Source: Methylococcales bacterium (GTDB taxonomy: Bacteria; Pseudomonadota; Gammaproteobacteria; Methylococcales; Methylomonadaceae). From it: 44,611 nucleotides of DNA. The DNA is taken from positions 1-44,611 of the forward strand of contig JAQURG010000026.1 in the NCBI GenBank assembly GCA_028715725.1, given 5' to 3'. This document shows, in pieces, positions 36,279 to 44,611 of the stretch. Numbering within the stretch: position 1 is the first letter of the stretch; each line of letters starts with the position of its first letter. Under the pieces are notes generated by a model. The model had not been told where the DNA came from. It made no database searches and worked only from the letters and a program-made list of their open reading frames with translations. The position numbers and the translations under genes were made by a program.

Positions 36279-38141
36279 TCAGGCACAAAATTCCTCAATC
36301 TGCTGAATAATACCGGTGGCGTCGAGCTTGCAGATAGCCAGCAGTTCCTCGCGGGTGCCTTGTTCGATGAAGCGGTCGGGCAAGCCGATATTCAACACCG
36401 GCATCAGGATGCGCCGGCTGTGCAGGAAATGCGTTACGGCCCCGCCGGCGCCGCCGGCAATGACGTTTTCCTCGACCGTGATAAACAGCTCATGGCTTTT
36501 GGCCAGTTCCAGAATCAGCTGTTCATCGAGCGGTTTGACAAAGCGCATATTGACCACGGTCGCGCCCAAATGCCGGCCTGCCGCCAGGGCCGGGGAAACC
36601 ATGCTGCCCCAGGCCAGAATGGCGATGCGGCTGCCCTGATGGCGCAGCTCGGCTTTGCCTATCGGGAGGGTGTTCAGCGCTTTCTGTACCGCAACCCCAG
36701 GCCCCTTGCCGCGCGGATAGCGCACCGAAGCCGGGCCTTCATGCAGAAAGCCGGTGGTCAGCATTTGCCGGCATTCATTTTCATCGGCGGGCGCCATAAT
36801 CAGCATATTGGGAATGCAGCGCATGTAACTGTAATCGAAACTGCCGGCATGGGTCGGGCCGTCAGGACCGACCAGACCGGCCCGGTCCAGCGCGAACAGC
36901 ACATCCAGATCCTGCAGGGCGACATCATGAATCATCTGGTCGTAAGCGCGCTGCAAAAAGGTCGAATAAATCGCCACGACCGGCTTGGCGCCCTGGCAAG
37001 CCTGGCCTGCCGCCAGCGTGACCGCATGCTGCTCGGCAATGGCGACATCAAAATAACGCGTCGGGTAACATTGCGAAAAGCGGACCAGCCCTGAGCCTTC
37101 CCGCATGGCCGGCGTAATGCCGAGCAGGCGTTCGTCCTGTTCGGCCATATCGCATAACCAGTCGCCAAACACCTCGGTATAAGTCGGGTGCGGGGAGGGC
37201 GACGATTTGGGCAGAGAGTCCTTGCATGGATCAAAGGCCGGTACGCCATGATAGGCCAGCGGATCTTTTTCGGCCGGCGGATAGCCTTTGCCTTTTTTGG
37301 TGATGATATGCAAAAAGCGCGGTCCGGAGATCGCTTTCAGGTTCTCCAGCGTCGGCACCAGCATATCCAGGTCATGACCGTCAATCGGGCCGATATAATT
37401 AAAGCCCAGCTCTTCAAACAACGTGCCCGGTACGATCATGCCTTTCATATGCTCTTCGGTCCGGCGCGCCAGTTCCCAGACGCTGGGCATCTTGCTCAAG
37501 ACTTTCCGGCTTTCCTCGCGCACCGAAGAATACAGGCGGCTGGATAAAATCTTGGTCAGGTAATTATTCATTGCCCCGACATTGGGTGAAATCGACATAT
37601 CGTTATCATTTAAAATCACCAGCAGATTGGCGTCGATAGAGCCGGCATGGTTCATCGCTTCAAAAGCCATGCCGCCGGTAATGCTGCCGTCGCCGATAAT
37701 GGCCACCATCTGCTTGTCTTCGCCCTGCAATTCCGAGGCGATCGCCATCCCCAAGGCGGCGCTGATCGAGGTGCTGGAATGGCCGACGCCGAAGGCGTCA
37801 TAGTCGCTTTCCGCCCGGCTCGGGAAGGCGGAGACGCCGTTTAGGGTGCGGATCGTCGTCATCCGCTCCTTGCGGCCGGTCAGGATCTTGTGCGGATAAG
37901 CCTGATGGCCGACGTCCCAGACCAGTTGATCCGAAGGCGTATCGAACACATAATGCAACGCCACGGTCAGCTCGACCGTACCCAGCCCTGCCGAAAAGTG
38001 CCCTCCGGAAATGCTCACGGTATGGGTTAAATACTCCCGCAGCTCTTTTGCCAGCGGCTTGAGCTCGCTCTTGCTGAGCTTGCGTACATCGGCTGGGCTG
38101 TTGATGGTGCTTAAGAGGGGGTATTTACTTGATTTATTCAT
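36279..38141 (-). CDS. dxs: 1-deoxy-D-xylulose-5-phosphate synthase, copy 2
   Basis: Same function and motifs as the copy at 23220-25082. ATG 38139-38141 gives 620 aa, the same length as copy 1, with AAGGA 14 bases upstream; an earlier ATG at 38180 would add 13 residues. The first dozen residues differ ([20 protein letters not shown] against [20 protein letters not shown]), and two substitutions lie near the C-terminus. It follows ispA by 173 bp on the same strand; xseB-ispA-dxs is the usual proteobacterial order, so this is the ancestral location and copy 1 is probably the derived one. Confidence 0.97.
   Translation of the reverse strand: MNKSSKYPLLSTINSPADVRKLSKSELKPLAKELREYLTHTVSISGGHFSAGLGTVELTVALHYVFDTPSDQLVWDVGHQAYPHKILTGRKERMTTIRTLNGVSAFPSRAESDYDAFGVGHSSTSISAALGMAIASELQGEDKQMVAIIGDGSITGGMAFEAMNHAGSIDANLLVILNDNDMSISPNVGAMNNYLTKILSSRLYSSVREESRKVLSKMPSVWELARRTEEHMKGMIVPGTLFEELGFNYIGPIDGHDLDMLVPTLENLKAISGPRFLHIITKKGKGYPPAEKDPLAYHGVPAFDPCKDSLPKSSPSPHPTYTEVFGDWLCDMAEQDERLLGITPAMREGSGLVRFSQCYPTRYFDVAIAEQHAVTLAAGQACQGAKPVVAIYSTFLQRAYDQMIHDVALQDLDVLFALDRAGLVGPDGPTHAGSFDYSYMRCIPNMLIMAPADENECRQMLTTGFLHEGPASVRYPRGKGPGVAVQKALNTLPIGKAELRHQGSRIAILAWGSMVSPALAAGRHLGATVVNMRFVKPLDEQLILELAKSHELFITVEENVIAGGAGGAVTHFLHSRRILMPVLNIGLPDRFIEQGTREELLAICKLDATGIIQQIEEFCA
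36280..38106. repeat. direct repeat, right copy (dxs body)
   Basis: Partner of 23221-25047, same orientation, no indels, three visible differences in 1827 bases. Outside it the two loci share nothing obvious. Confidence 0.95.
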
Positions 38142-38314
38142 GTATAAGTCGATTCCTTGTGTCGGCATGGTTTTTGTCATGTCTCATTGATTTGTGGCCT
38201 TCAAGATATTCAGCTCATGGAGGCCCATCTTATTATTTGTAACCAATGAGAAATGATTGATCTGTTAATAATTGCAAATTATACAGATCAAATCCAGAGC
38301 GATCATTTCTGCAA

Positions 38315-39211
38315 TTAGTGAGTCCGCTGAATAATGTAAAGCGACAGGTCGCGCAATAAATCGGCTTCTTTGCCGAAAATGCTCAGACTGTCCAGCGCCT
38401 TCTCATGAAGTTCCTGCGCTTTTTGTTTGGCGCCGGATAACCCTAATAAGGCGGGATAGGTCGGTTTATCGTTATTCTTGTCTTTGCCCTGTGTTTTTCC
38501 TAATGTAGCGGTATCGCTTTCTTCGTCAAGAATGTCATCTTTAACCTGGAAGGATAAACCGATGCATTTAGCATAATGATCCAGTTTTATCGCCGCAACC
38601 GGATCTAAGCCGGCTTTTACAAGAGTAGCCATATTGACGCTGGCGCGGATTAAAGCGCCGGTTTTATGGATATGCATATTTTCCAGTTCCGGCAGATTTA
38701 ATTTTGTGCCTACCGATTGCAAGTCAATAGCCTGCCCGCCTACCATGCCTTGAGAGCCGCTGGCCTTGGCTAAAGCGATGATCATTTTTAATCGATTTTC
38801 AGCGGTGGTTTCAATGCTGGGATCATGAGCCAATGTTTCAAAGGCCAAAGCCTGCAATGCATCGCCTGCTAAAATTGCGGTGGCTTCATCAAAGGCTACA
38901 TGGCAGGTCGCTTTCCCGCGCCTGAGGTCATCGTCATCCATGGCCGGAAGATCATCATGTATCAAAGAATAAACATGAATAAACTCAACAGCGCAAGCCG
39001 GTCCATCGAGTAACTCGGGTGCGATGCCCAGCGTCTTTCCTGTGCAGTAAGTCAGCATGGGACGCATACGTTTGCCGCCATTCAGCACGCTGTAACGCAT
39101 TGCCTGATGAAGTTTTTGCGGCAGTAGCTGTTCACCGGGAAGACGATCTTCCAAAGCATTTTCAACACGATTTTGGCAAAAATTAAGGTATTCTTTTAAC
39201 GCATTACTCAT
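38315..39211 (-). CDS. ispA: farnesyl diphosphate synthase (geranyltranstransferase)
   Basis: Condenses IPP with DMAPP and GPP to farnesyl diphosphate, the substrate of squalene synthase. The 298-residue protein shows the first Asp-rich motif [14 protein letters not shown] (about 85-98) and the second, [20 protein letters not shown] (about 225), with GGKRMRPML near the N-terminus. Length fits IspA. It overlaps xseB by eight bases, the normal arrangement. Confidence 0.97.
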   Translation of the reverse strand: MSNALKEYLNFCQNRVENALEDRLPGEQLLPQKLHQAMRYSVLNGGKRMRPMLTYCTGKTLGIAPELLDGPACAVEFIHVYSLIHDDLPAMDDDDLRRGKATCHVAFDEATAILAGDALQALAFETLAHDPSIETTAENRLKMIIALAKASGSQGMVGGQAIDLQSVGTKLNLPELENMHIHKTGALIRASVNMATLVKAGLDPVAAIKLDHYAKCIGLSFQVKDDILDEESDTATLGKTQGKDKNNDKPTYPALLGLSGAKQKAQELHEKALDSLSIFGKEADLLRDLSLYIIQRTH

Positions 39212-39437
39212 CAGTAAAGGGCTCCAGGGTTTGAGTGCCGTTTTTTTCTATCAGAATCTGAACTTTCTGTTCTGCTTCCTGTAAGGCCTTTTGACAGGTT
39301 CGGGTGAGAGTGACCCCTCGTTCAAAAGACTTTAATGACTCCTCCAGGGAGATATCGCCTTGTTCCAGTTGATTGACCAGCTGTTCAAGCTCTGCGAGAG
39401 AGTCTTCAAATACAGTCGTATTTTTCTTTTTTGTCAT
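39204..39437 (-). CDS. xseB: exodeoxyribonuclease VII small subunit
   Basis: Small subunit of the ExoVII single-strand nuclease. The 77-residue protein carries the family core [20 protein letters not shown] then [20 protein letters not shown], an antiparallel helical pair. It heads the xseB-ispA-dxs unit and overlaps ispA. Confidence 0.96.
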   Translation of the reverse strand: MTKKKNTTVFEDSLAELEQLVNQLEQGDISLEESLKSFERGVTLTRTCQKALQEAEQKVQILIEKNGTQTLEPFTDE

Positions 39438-39536
39438 GTAGATAAAGTATTAAATAATTGACTTACAGGTCCTCTAAAAATCCATGTTTTAATCGACACA
39501 GTCCTGATAATTTTTTATATTATCCAATAGCTTGTA

Positions 39537-39584
39537 TTCATGGCGAGCCCTTCGCTTCACTCGGGAAGCGCGATGAACCATGAA
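39537..39584. repeat. imperfect inverted repeat in the xseB-holC gap
   Basis: TTCATGG (39537-39543) and CCATGAA (39578-39584) are perfect outer arms; inside, CGCTTC and GGAAGCG (about 39553-39570) form an inner stem around a short loop. The layout is like that of dispersed intergenic palindromes. The gap 39438-39659 has no other feature. Confidence 0.5.
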
Positions 39585-39659
39585 TAGCCTGTGTTTGGAA
39601 TGCACTTATAAAAATAAGCTGGGCATTATATATGAAATCGGCGGAAGAGTTACCAGGAA

Positions 39660-40103
39660 CTATGATGCCGTGTGCTCGATTTTATGGGTGGATACAGGAA
39701 TGCCTGCCTGCTGGTAATAGCGGTAGCGATTTCTACCCAGCTCTTTGGTTTCTTCACCATTATCCAGTATTTCCAGTATGCGTTCCGCTAATCTGAAATT
39801 CGCAGGACATTTTGAAGACAGGTTGATAATAGTTTTCTGCCAATGTTCCGGCGCATCCAGCGAACCTATCAAAATGACTTCTTTAAAGTCGGGCGCCTCA
39901 CCGGTATACAACTGGTGCGGTATGAAACTGCCTGCCCGGAAAGTCCAGAGCAGGTCGTCCAGGTGCTGGCTATGTTTAATAGTGTCAGTCAGTACATAAC
40001 AAAAATGACCGCCGCGATACGCTTTTTCTATCAGTTTACAGGCAAACAAATAACGTTCCTGCAAGGATTCGGATGAAAGTACATAAAAGCTGACTTCAGC
40101 CAT
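39660..40103 (-). CDS. holC: DNA polymerase III chi subunit
   Basis: Links the clamp loader to SSB. The 147-residue protein has the HolC fold signature: VSFYVLSSESLQERYLFACK, LIEKAYRGGHFCYVLTD, then LDDLLWTFRAGSFIPHQLYT (about 55-70), all conserved in chi. It overlaps the pepA stop by eight bases; pepA-holC is a common gammaproteobacterial pair, normally followed by valS, which is not present here. Confidence 0.93.
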   Translation of the reverse strand: MAEVSFYVLSSESLQERYLFACKLIEKAYRGGHFCYVLTDTIKHSQHLDDLLWTFRAGSFIPHQLYTGEAPDFKEVILIGSLDAPEHWQKTIINLSSKCPANFRLAERILEILDNGEETKELGRNRYRYYQQAGIPVSTHKIEHTAS

Positions 40104-41583
40104 GCGCCCTGTTAATGAGATATTGAGTTAATAAGGGCACGGGGCGGCCGGTTGCACCTTTGGTCTGGCCTGTTCGCCAAGCCGTACCGGCGATGTCCAG
40201 ATGCGCCCAATGATAGTTTTCGGCAAACTGTGACAGAAAACAGGCGGCAGTAATAGTGCCGGCATCCTTGCCTCCTACATTGGCCAGATCGGCAAAATTG
40301 GATTTAAGCTGCTCCTGGTACTCTTCCCATAGCGGCAAACGCCAGAGGCTATCGTTTGCGGTTTCGCTGGCCGCTAACAAGGCATTGCACAGCGCATCAT
40401 CATTACCGAGCAAGCCGCTCGGTACACGGCCTAAAGCCACCAGACAGGCGCCGGTCAAAGTCGCCATATCAATGACCACATCGGGATTATATCTTTCAGC
40501 GTAGGTTAAGGTATCGCAAAGGAGCAGCCGGCCTTCAGCGTCGGTATTTAAAACCTCAATGGTTTTACCGGACATGCTGGTCAGGATATCGCCCGGTTTA
40601 TTGGCATCGCCGTCAGGCATATTTTCTGATGACGGTATCAAGCCGATAATATTCAATGGCAACTGCATTTGCGCGGCTGCCAGCAAGGTACCCAGAACTG
40701 TTGCTCCGCCGCACATATCATATTTCATCTCATCCATGCCGGGAGCCTGTTTTAATGATATACCGCCAGCATCAAAGGTGAGTCCTTTGCCGATCAGGAC
40801 AATAGGCCTGCCGTTTTTTTCTCCGCCCTGATAGTCCAGAGTGATCAGTTTTGCGGGTTGACGGCTGCCTCGTGAAACGGATAAAAAAGCTCCCATGCCT
40901 AACTTTTCCATGTCAGATTCTTCCAGGACGGTGACTCCCAGTTTGTCGTATTTTTTGCTCAGTTCAAACGCCTGCTCGGCAAGATAGGTCGGAGTGCAGA
41001 TGTTTCCGGGCAAATCCGCTAACAGTTTAGTCAGGTTTATTCCTTCGGCAATTGCCTTGCCTTGTTCAAGCCCCGTTTGAGCAAGCCCGAGTTCGGCTTC
41101 GGGAGCAATAATACTGAGTTTCTCAAGCCTGCTTTCAGTTTCTTTATTGGATTTTAATTGAATGAATTGATACGCGGCATCATTAAAAACTTCAATAATC
41201 TGCCGGGTTTTCCATTGCCAATCGGCTGCAATTACATCACACTCTCCGAGACAACAAACAGTCGACTTTATTTGCGGTTTTTTCAAGCTGTTAACAGCGG
41301 CCAGCAGCGCTTTTCTGAAGTTTTTGCTGGATAGAGGTTTATTTTCGCCCAGCCCGACTAACAAGATACGTTCAACAGGACTGTCGGGGATGGCGTTTAT
41401 TAATACGGTTTCGCCAATTTTTCCGCTGAGATCGCCACGGTTAACGATTTTGTCGACAAGCCCTTGCGTGCTATTGTTAATAGCCTTGGCTGACTCGCTC
41501 AGTTTTCGATCCTGGTATACGCCAACAATAAGACAATCACATTGCAATTTTTCTAAGGGCGCGGTTTCTATAGCATAGTCCAT
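40096..41583 (-). CDS. pepA: leucyl aminopeptidase (M17)
   Basis: A cytoplasmic two-metal aminopeptidase, also a DNA-binding accessory factor in Xer recombination in E. coli. The M17 signature NTDAEGRLLLCDTL (about 345-358) holds metal ligands; others lie in LIGKGLTFDAGGISLK (about 265-280, Lys and Asp) and MKYDMCGGATVLG. Length is 495 aa. It is the first gene of a pepA-holC pair. Confidence 0.97.
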   Translation of the reverse strand: MDYAIETAPLEKLQCDCLIVGVYQDRKLSESAKAINNSTQGLVDKIVNRGDLSGKIGETVLINAIPDSPVERILLVGLGENKPLSSKNFRKALLAAVNSLKKPQIKSTVCCLGECDVIAADWQWKTRQIIEVFNDAAYQFIQLKSNKETESRLEKLSIIAPEAELGLAQTGLEQGKAIAEGINLTKLLADLPGNICTPTYLAEQAFELSKKYDKLGVTVLEESDMEKLGMGAFLSVSRGSRQPAKLITLDYQGGEKNGRPIVLIGKGLTFDAGGISLKQAPGMDEMKYDMCGGATVLGTLLAAAQMQLPLNIIGLIPSSENMPDGDANKPGDILTSMSGKTIEVLNTDAEGRLLLCDTLTYAERYNPDVVIDMATLTGACLVALGRVPSGLLGNDDALCNALLAASETANDSLWRLPLWEEYQEQLKSNFADLANVGGKDAGTITAACFLSQFAENYHWAHLDIAGTAWRTGQTKGATGRPVPLLTQYLINRAHG

Positions 41584-41746
41584 AATTTAACTCATTGATT
41601 ATTTAATAAATTTTTATCGTGATCATATTTGGATAAATATGCCGCCTCAAGGTAAACTGTTCTGGGGCTGAATTATACAACCATTGCCTTTGCTAAACAG
41701 CTATAGGGATGTATTTATTCTTAACGGCTGATGGCTGTTATGTTTC

Positions 41747-42103
41747 TTAACCTGCAAATACCACATCAAACCGCTTCATTAAACCGGCAATGTCTTTTCT
41801 GTAAAATTCCTGAACAGGCAGGCATAAATCCCCCGGCTTCAGTCCGCGCTCCTGTAGCGATTCCACTTCTGCGTAAATATCATTAACGTCATATATCTCC
41901 AGAGCCTTAAAAATAGCGACCGTATCTTTCATGCTGGCGCATTCCGGATTCTGCCCCGTTTTTAACTGAAATACGCCATCATCCAGCAACAGAATGCAAA
42001 CTTTTTGATCAAAAGCGGCAGTAGTCAAAATAATATCCAGCATTTCCTGAACTAAAGCGCCACTATGCGCCGGTTTTCTTAGAACAAATAAATAACTTTT
42101 CAT
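41747..42103 (-). CDS. tusC: TusC/DsrF-like sulfur relay protein
   Basis: A subunit of the TusBCD complex that passes sulfur to TusE for 2-thiouridine in tRNA. The 118-residue protein has the DsrE/F fold start SYLFVLRKPAHSGALVQEML and CILLLDDGVFQL. It lacks a conserved catalytic Cys, as TusC does. I chose ATG 42101-42103; a GTG six bases earlier is possible. It begins seven bases after the tusD stop. No tusB follows: 41584-41746 is noncoding. Confidence 0.85.
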   Translation of the reverse strand: MKSYLFVLRKPAHSGALVQEMLDIILTTAAFDQKVCILLLDDGVFQLKTGQNPECASMKDTVAIFKALEIYDVNDIYAEVESLQERGLKPGDLCLPVQEFYRKDIAGLMKRFDVVFAG

Positions 42104-42109
42104 AAACAC

Positions 42110-42499
42110 TTATCCAAATACGATAAATCGATCAGCTTCCAGCGTTGCCTCAACCAGTTGCCCCAAACCGGAAATACGGAAACCCTCAGCCAGATCATCA
42201 TCCTGTTTGCCCTGTCTTTTAGCTTCATCGGAGCATAATAAACCACGCCGTTGAGCGGCAGAGATGCACACCACTAAATCCACCTGATGAAGCTTCGCCA
42301 ACTGACTCCACTGCACGGCAAACCAGGGTTCATCATCGGGCGGTGTTGCATATTTGAACGCATGATAAACGCCGTCATGATAAAAAAATACACGGAATAC
42401 TTTATGCCCCAGCCCCAAAGCGGCATTAATAAATCGATAGGCTGTTTGTCCGGCATTTGATTGATAAGGACTGGTATTGATCTGAAGGGCAAATTTCAT
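42110..42499 (-). CDS. tusD: TusD/DsrE-like sulfur transferase subunit
   Basis: The sulfur-carrying subunit of the Tus relay. The active-site Cys sits in LVVCISAAQRRGLL (about residue 78), as in TusD and DsrE; FALQINTSPYQSNAGQTAYR and VFRVFFYHDGVYHA are family segments. Length 129 aa. The gene is divergent from bepA and precedes tusC. A role in tRNA thiolation is more likely than in sulfur oxidation, since no other dsr genes are near. Confidence 0.9.
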   Translation of the reverse strand: MKFALQINTSPYQSNAGQTAYRFINAALGLGHKVFRVFFYHDGVYHAFKYATPPDDEPWFAVQWSQLAKLHQVDLVVCISAAQRRGLLCSDEAKRQGKQDDDLAEGFRISGLGQLVEATLEADRFIVFG

Positions 42500-42619
42500 C
42501 TAATTATATAAAGTGTTTTTCCTGGTTTTGATCAAGCGGAGATATTTTATAATCAACCACTGGTATTCTATTATAATTGCCCTGATTATAGGCTTGGTTA
42601 TCGCAATTTCCGAAACATC

Positions 42620-44074
42620 ATGTTTAAACCCGCTGTTACACTACTGGCTTTAAGTCTTGCTTCGTTTTCCGCTCCGCAGCAGGCCGTTGAGATTAAAAAA
42701 ATTGAATTGCCTGATATGGGCGATTCTTCCGGAACATTAATTACGCCCGCCGAAGAAAAAGAGTATGGCGAAGCTTTCTTCAGAAGTCTGCATTCTCAAG
42801 TCACCGTCAATCAGGATGCGGAGATTCAGGAGTACATCCAGTCTATTGGTCAAAAACTGGTCGCCAACAGTGATGCTCCTAGCCATCCGTTCAATTTCTT
42901 TGTCGTCATGGAAAATGATATCAACGCTTTTGCAGGTCCTGGAGGTTATATCGGGGTCAATTCAGGATTAATTTTAACGACAGAAGCAGAGAGTGAATTA
43001 GCTTCGGTTATGGCGCACGAAATTGCTCATGTTACCCAGCGCCATCTATTTCGTGCCGCCGAAGCCGCCAGCCGGTTATCGATCCCTACCGCAGCAGCCA
43101 CATTGGCCGCTATTTTATTGGGCACACAATCGGCTGCATTGGGACAAGCTGCGATTATGGCGATTCAGGCAGGCAGCGTACAGTTTCAAATTGATTTTAC
43201 TCGCGAAAATGAAGAAGAGGCTGATCGTGTCGGTATGCAAACCCTGGCAGCTTCCCAATATGACCCGCGTAGCATGCCGACGTTTTTCGAGCGTTTACAG
43301 CAAGCGACTCGTTATTACGGGCAGGCCATTCCCGAATTCTTAAGGACTCACCCGGTCACTGCTTCACGTATTTCAGATACGCGGGGACGCGCAGAAACTT
43401 ACCCTTACAAACAATATCCTGACTCGCTAGGCTATCAATTAGCCAAAGCAAAAATCCGGGTTTTAACTGCTACAGATACAGCAGAAGCGCATAAATATTT
43501 TCAGTCCAGATTAACTCAAGGCACAGCCGAGCAGCGTACAGTTGCCCGTTATGGCATGGGCCTGATTGCGCTTAATGGACAAAAATTCAAAGAAGCTGAA
43601 GCTATTTTTCAATCATTAGCCCAGGCCTATCCCGAGCAGGACCAATATGCGGCAGCGCTTGCCCGTACCGCGCTGGAATCCCGAAATTACAACACGGCGC
43701 TTTCCCGCTATAAAAAACTGATTCAGCAGTTTCCGGATAATACCGCGATTAAGCTTGAATATGTAAGCGCTCTGTTAAAAACAGATAACCCGGAGCAAGC
43801 CCGAAAAAGTTTATTTGAGCTAAATGCAGAAACGCAGCAACTACCCGTCTACTGGCAATTATTAGCGCAAGTCTATAGCAAGCTTAATCGACCCGCTGAG
43901 TCACATCGCTATCTTGCCGAGTATTATTATGCAACAGGCCAGACTAAAAATGCGATTTTGCAGATAAGGCTGGCGCAGGAATCGAAAGGACTTAATTTTC
44001 AATTATCCTCAATTCTTAGTGAACGTCTTACTTTTTTCCTGAGTCAGGAGCAAGAAGCAAGGCGTAACCAATAA
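42620..44074 (+). CDS. bepA: periplasmic M48 metalloprotease with TPR domain (BepA-like)
   Basis: BepA (YfgC) assists LptD and BAM assembly and degrades stalled outer-membrane proteins. The 484 residues start with a signal peptide (FKPAVTLLALSLASFS). The zinc site HEIAH (about 133-137) lies in SVMAHEIAHVTQRHLF; the third ligand Glu is in ENEEEADRVGMQTL (about 195-205). RTHPVTASRISDTRGRAE is a family motif. The C-terminal 200 residues are TPR repeats (YGMGLIALNGQKFKEAEAIF). Length and layout match BepA. Confidence 0.94.
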   Translation: MFKPAVTLLALSLASFSAPQQAVEIKKIELPDMGDSSGTLITPAEEKEYGEAFFRSLHSQVTVNQDAEIQEYIQSIGQKLVANSDAPSHPFNFFVVMENDINAFAGPGGYIGVNSGLILTTEAESELASVMAHEIAHVTQRHLFRAAEAASRLSIPTAAATLAAILLGTQSAALGQAAIMAIQAGSVQFQIDFTRENEEEADRVGMQTLAASQYDPRSMPTFFERLQQATRYYGQAIPEFLRTHPVTASRISDTRGRAETYPYKQYPDSLGYQLAKAKIRVLTATDTAEAHKYFQSRLTQGTAEQRTVARYGMGLIALNGQKFKEAEAIFQSLAQAYPEQDQYAAALARTALESRNYNTALSRYKKLIQQFPDNTAIKLEYVSALLKTDNPEQARKSLFELNAETQQLPVYWQLLAQVYSKLNRPAESHRYLAEYYYATGQTKNAILQIRLAQESKGLNFQLSSILSERLTFFLSQEQEARRNQ

Positions 44075-44256
44075 AAGGTTATTTTTTCTGAATATCCGTT
44101 TAAAAGCACTTGTTGCCTGGCTATTTTGTGTATTAGAGACTTCTAAAATTCAATAAGATACTGTATTTATTCATATTTTAGTAGTCATTCTATTTTTTTA
44201 AAAAAAACCTGCTTTTATTTATGGACACTGCCATTTTTTTAGCTATAGAATACTGC

Positions 44257-44430
44257 AGCTTCAGGGAGCGGTGCTGGTTTAATAACCAGTTACGAGAGGG
44301 GGAAGAGCCTTTTAAGGCCATTAATAACAATAATAAAAAATAGTGATACTGCTTGAGTTGGGTTGTGCTGGTAACAACTAAATAATAAAAATAATAAAAC
44401 TCAACACGCCCGCTTTAGCGGGCTTTTTAT
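44257..44430 (+). ncRNA. candidate intergenic small RNA
   Basis: The 404-bp gap after bepA (44075-44478) has no ORF but has TGGACA (44222-44227) with TAGAAT (44246-44251) 18 bases on, then, from about 44257, a GC-rich stretch with the hairpin CTGGTTTAATAACCAG (about 44274-44289) and the palindrome GCCTTTTAAGGC, an AT-rich linker, and a clear intrinsic terminator. bepA itself ends 330 bases before that terminator, so an independent transcript of about 170 nt is the simplest reading. No known family recognised. Confidence 0.4.
44408..44430 (+). terminator. Rho-independent terminator
   Basis: GCCCGC-TTTA-GCGGGC followed directly by TTTTTATT: six G/C pairs, a tetraloop and a T-run. It ends either a bepA read-through transcript or the candidate small RNA. 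Confidence 0.9.
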
Positions 44431-44478
44431 TGCCAGTCGTTTAGCCTTGAAAGCCGCAGTTTCATCATACCCACTGAT

Positions 44479-44611
44479 ATGGCAATGAGAAAAGTTTATC
44501 CCAGCGACATCAATCGAGAGCAATTTGAACAGATCAGGCCATTGCTGGAGGGTGCCGGCAAGAAAACGCGTCCCCGGACAGTAGACTTGTACGAGGTATG
44601 CTGTGCCGTCC
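44479..44611 (+). mobile_element. IS5-family transposase, N-terminal end (partial)
   Basis: ATG 44479 opens MAMRKVYPSDINREQFEQIR, then PLLEGAGKKTRPRTVDLYEV, and the frame is still open at the window edge. S-D-x-x-x-x-Q-F-x-x-I-x-P-L-L is the start of the first half (OrfA, DUF4096-type) of IS5-like transposases. It cannot be the same copy as the fragment at 1-201, though both could be copies of one element. The left inverted repeat should lie between 44431 and 44478, but I could not identify it. Confidence 0.8.

Noticed and set aside
1-44611. CRISPR arrays, tRNA and rRNA genes
   Set aside because: I looked for regularly spaced repeats and tRNA T-loop motifs in all gaps and found none.

Overview
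The window looks like chromosomal DNA of a gammaproteobacterium, most probably a type I methanotroph of the Methylococcales. This rests on inference: a hopanoid locus built around squalene-hopene cyclase, HpnH, HpnG, HpnO and HpnA, a one-enzyme (FDFT1-like) squalene synthase as described for Methylococcus, and CopC/CopD copper proteins inside the same operon. No methane oxidation gene is present, so the assignment is not proven.

Left edge (1-2020): a degenerate accessory patch. It begins with the 3' end of an IS5-like transposase, followed on the minus strand by two decayed gene remnants, a 74-bp diverged copy of part of metG, a dead RelE/ParE-type toxin with its dead antitoxin, and a small hypothetical gene. 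Between the hypothetical gene and the antitoxin lies a 90-bp sequence with the layout of an integron attC site. I read the patch as a fossil of one or two integron gene cassettes downstream of metG.

Core region 1 (2024-20441): housekeeping and transport genes: metG, mrp/apbC, dcd, a CorC/HlyC-type membrane protein, a P2A-type (Ca2+) ATPase convergent with a Na+/Ca2+ exchanger-family antiporter, an AI-2E family permease, a di-heme cytochrome c peroxidase with a strong hairpin in its leader, ppx with an unassigned membrane-anchored protein, a YadGH-like ABC exporter, slyD, and hpnA.

Core region 2 (21251-38141): the hopanoid locus. A minus-strand operon runs sqs-shc-hpnG-hpnO-copC-copD-dxs-cupin, with most gaps below 15 bp. 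It is divergent from hpnH, which is followed by an MlaC/HpnM-like and an MlaA lipoprotein gene. Together these cover DMAPP/IPP supply (Dxs), squalene synthesis, cyclisation to hopene, addition of the adenosyl side chain (HpnH), adenine release (HpnG), amination of the side chain (HpnO), and probably lipid trafficking (HpnM, MlaA). apt, which can recycle adenine, lies beside it. A second dxs lies downstream of xseB-ispA. The two dxs copies are almost identical over about 1.83 kb and form direct repeats 13 kb apart that bracket the hopanoid genes.

Right end (38315-44611): xseB-ispA, pepA-holC, tusDC (no tusB visible), the periplasmic M48 protease bepA, a candidate small RNA ending in a clear intrinsic terminator, and the first 44 codons of another IS5-like transposase. 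Both window edges therefore lie inside insertion sequences.
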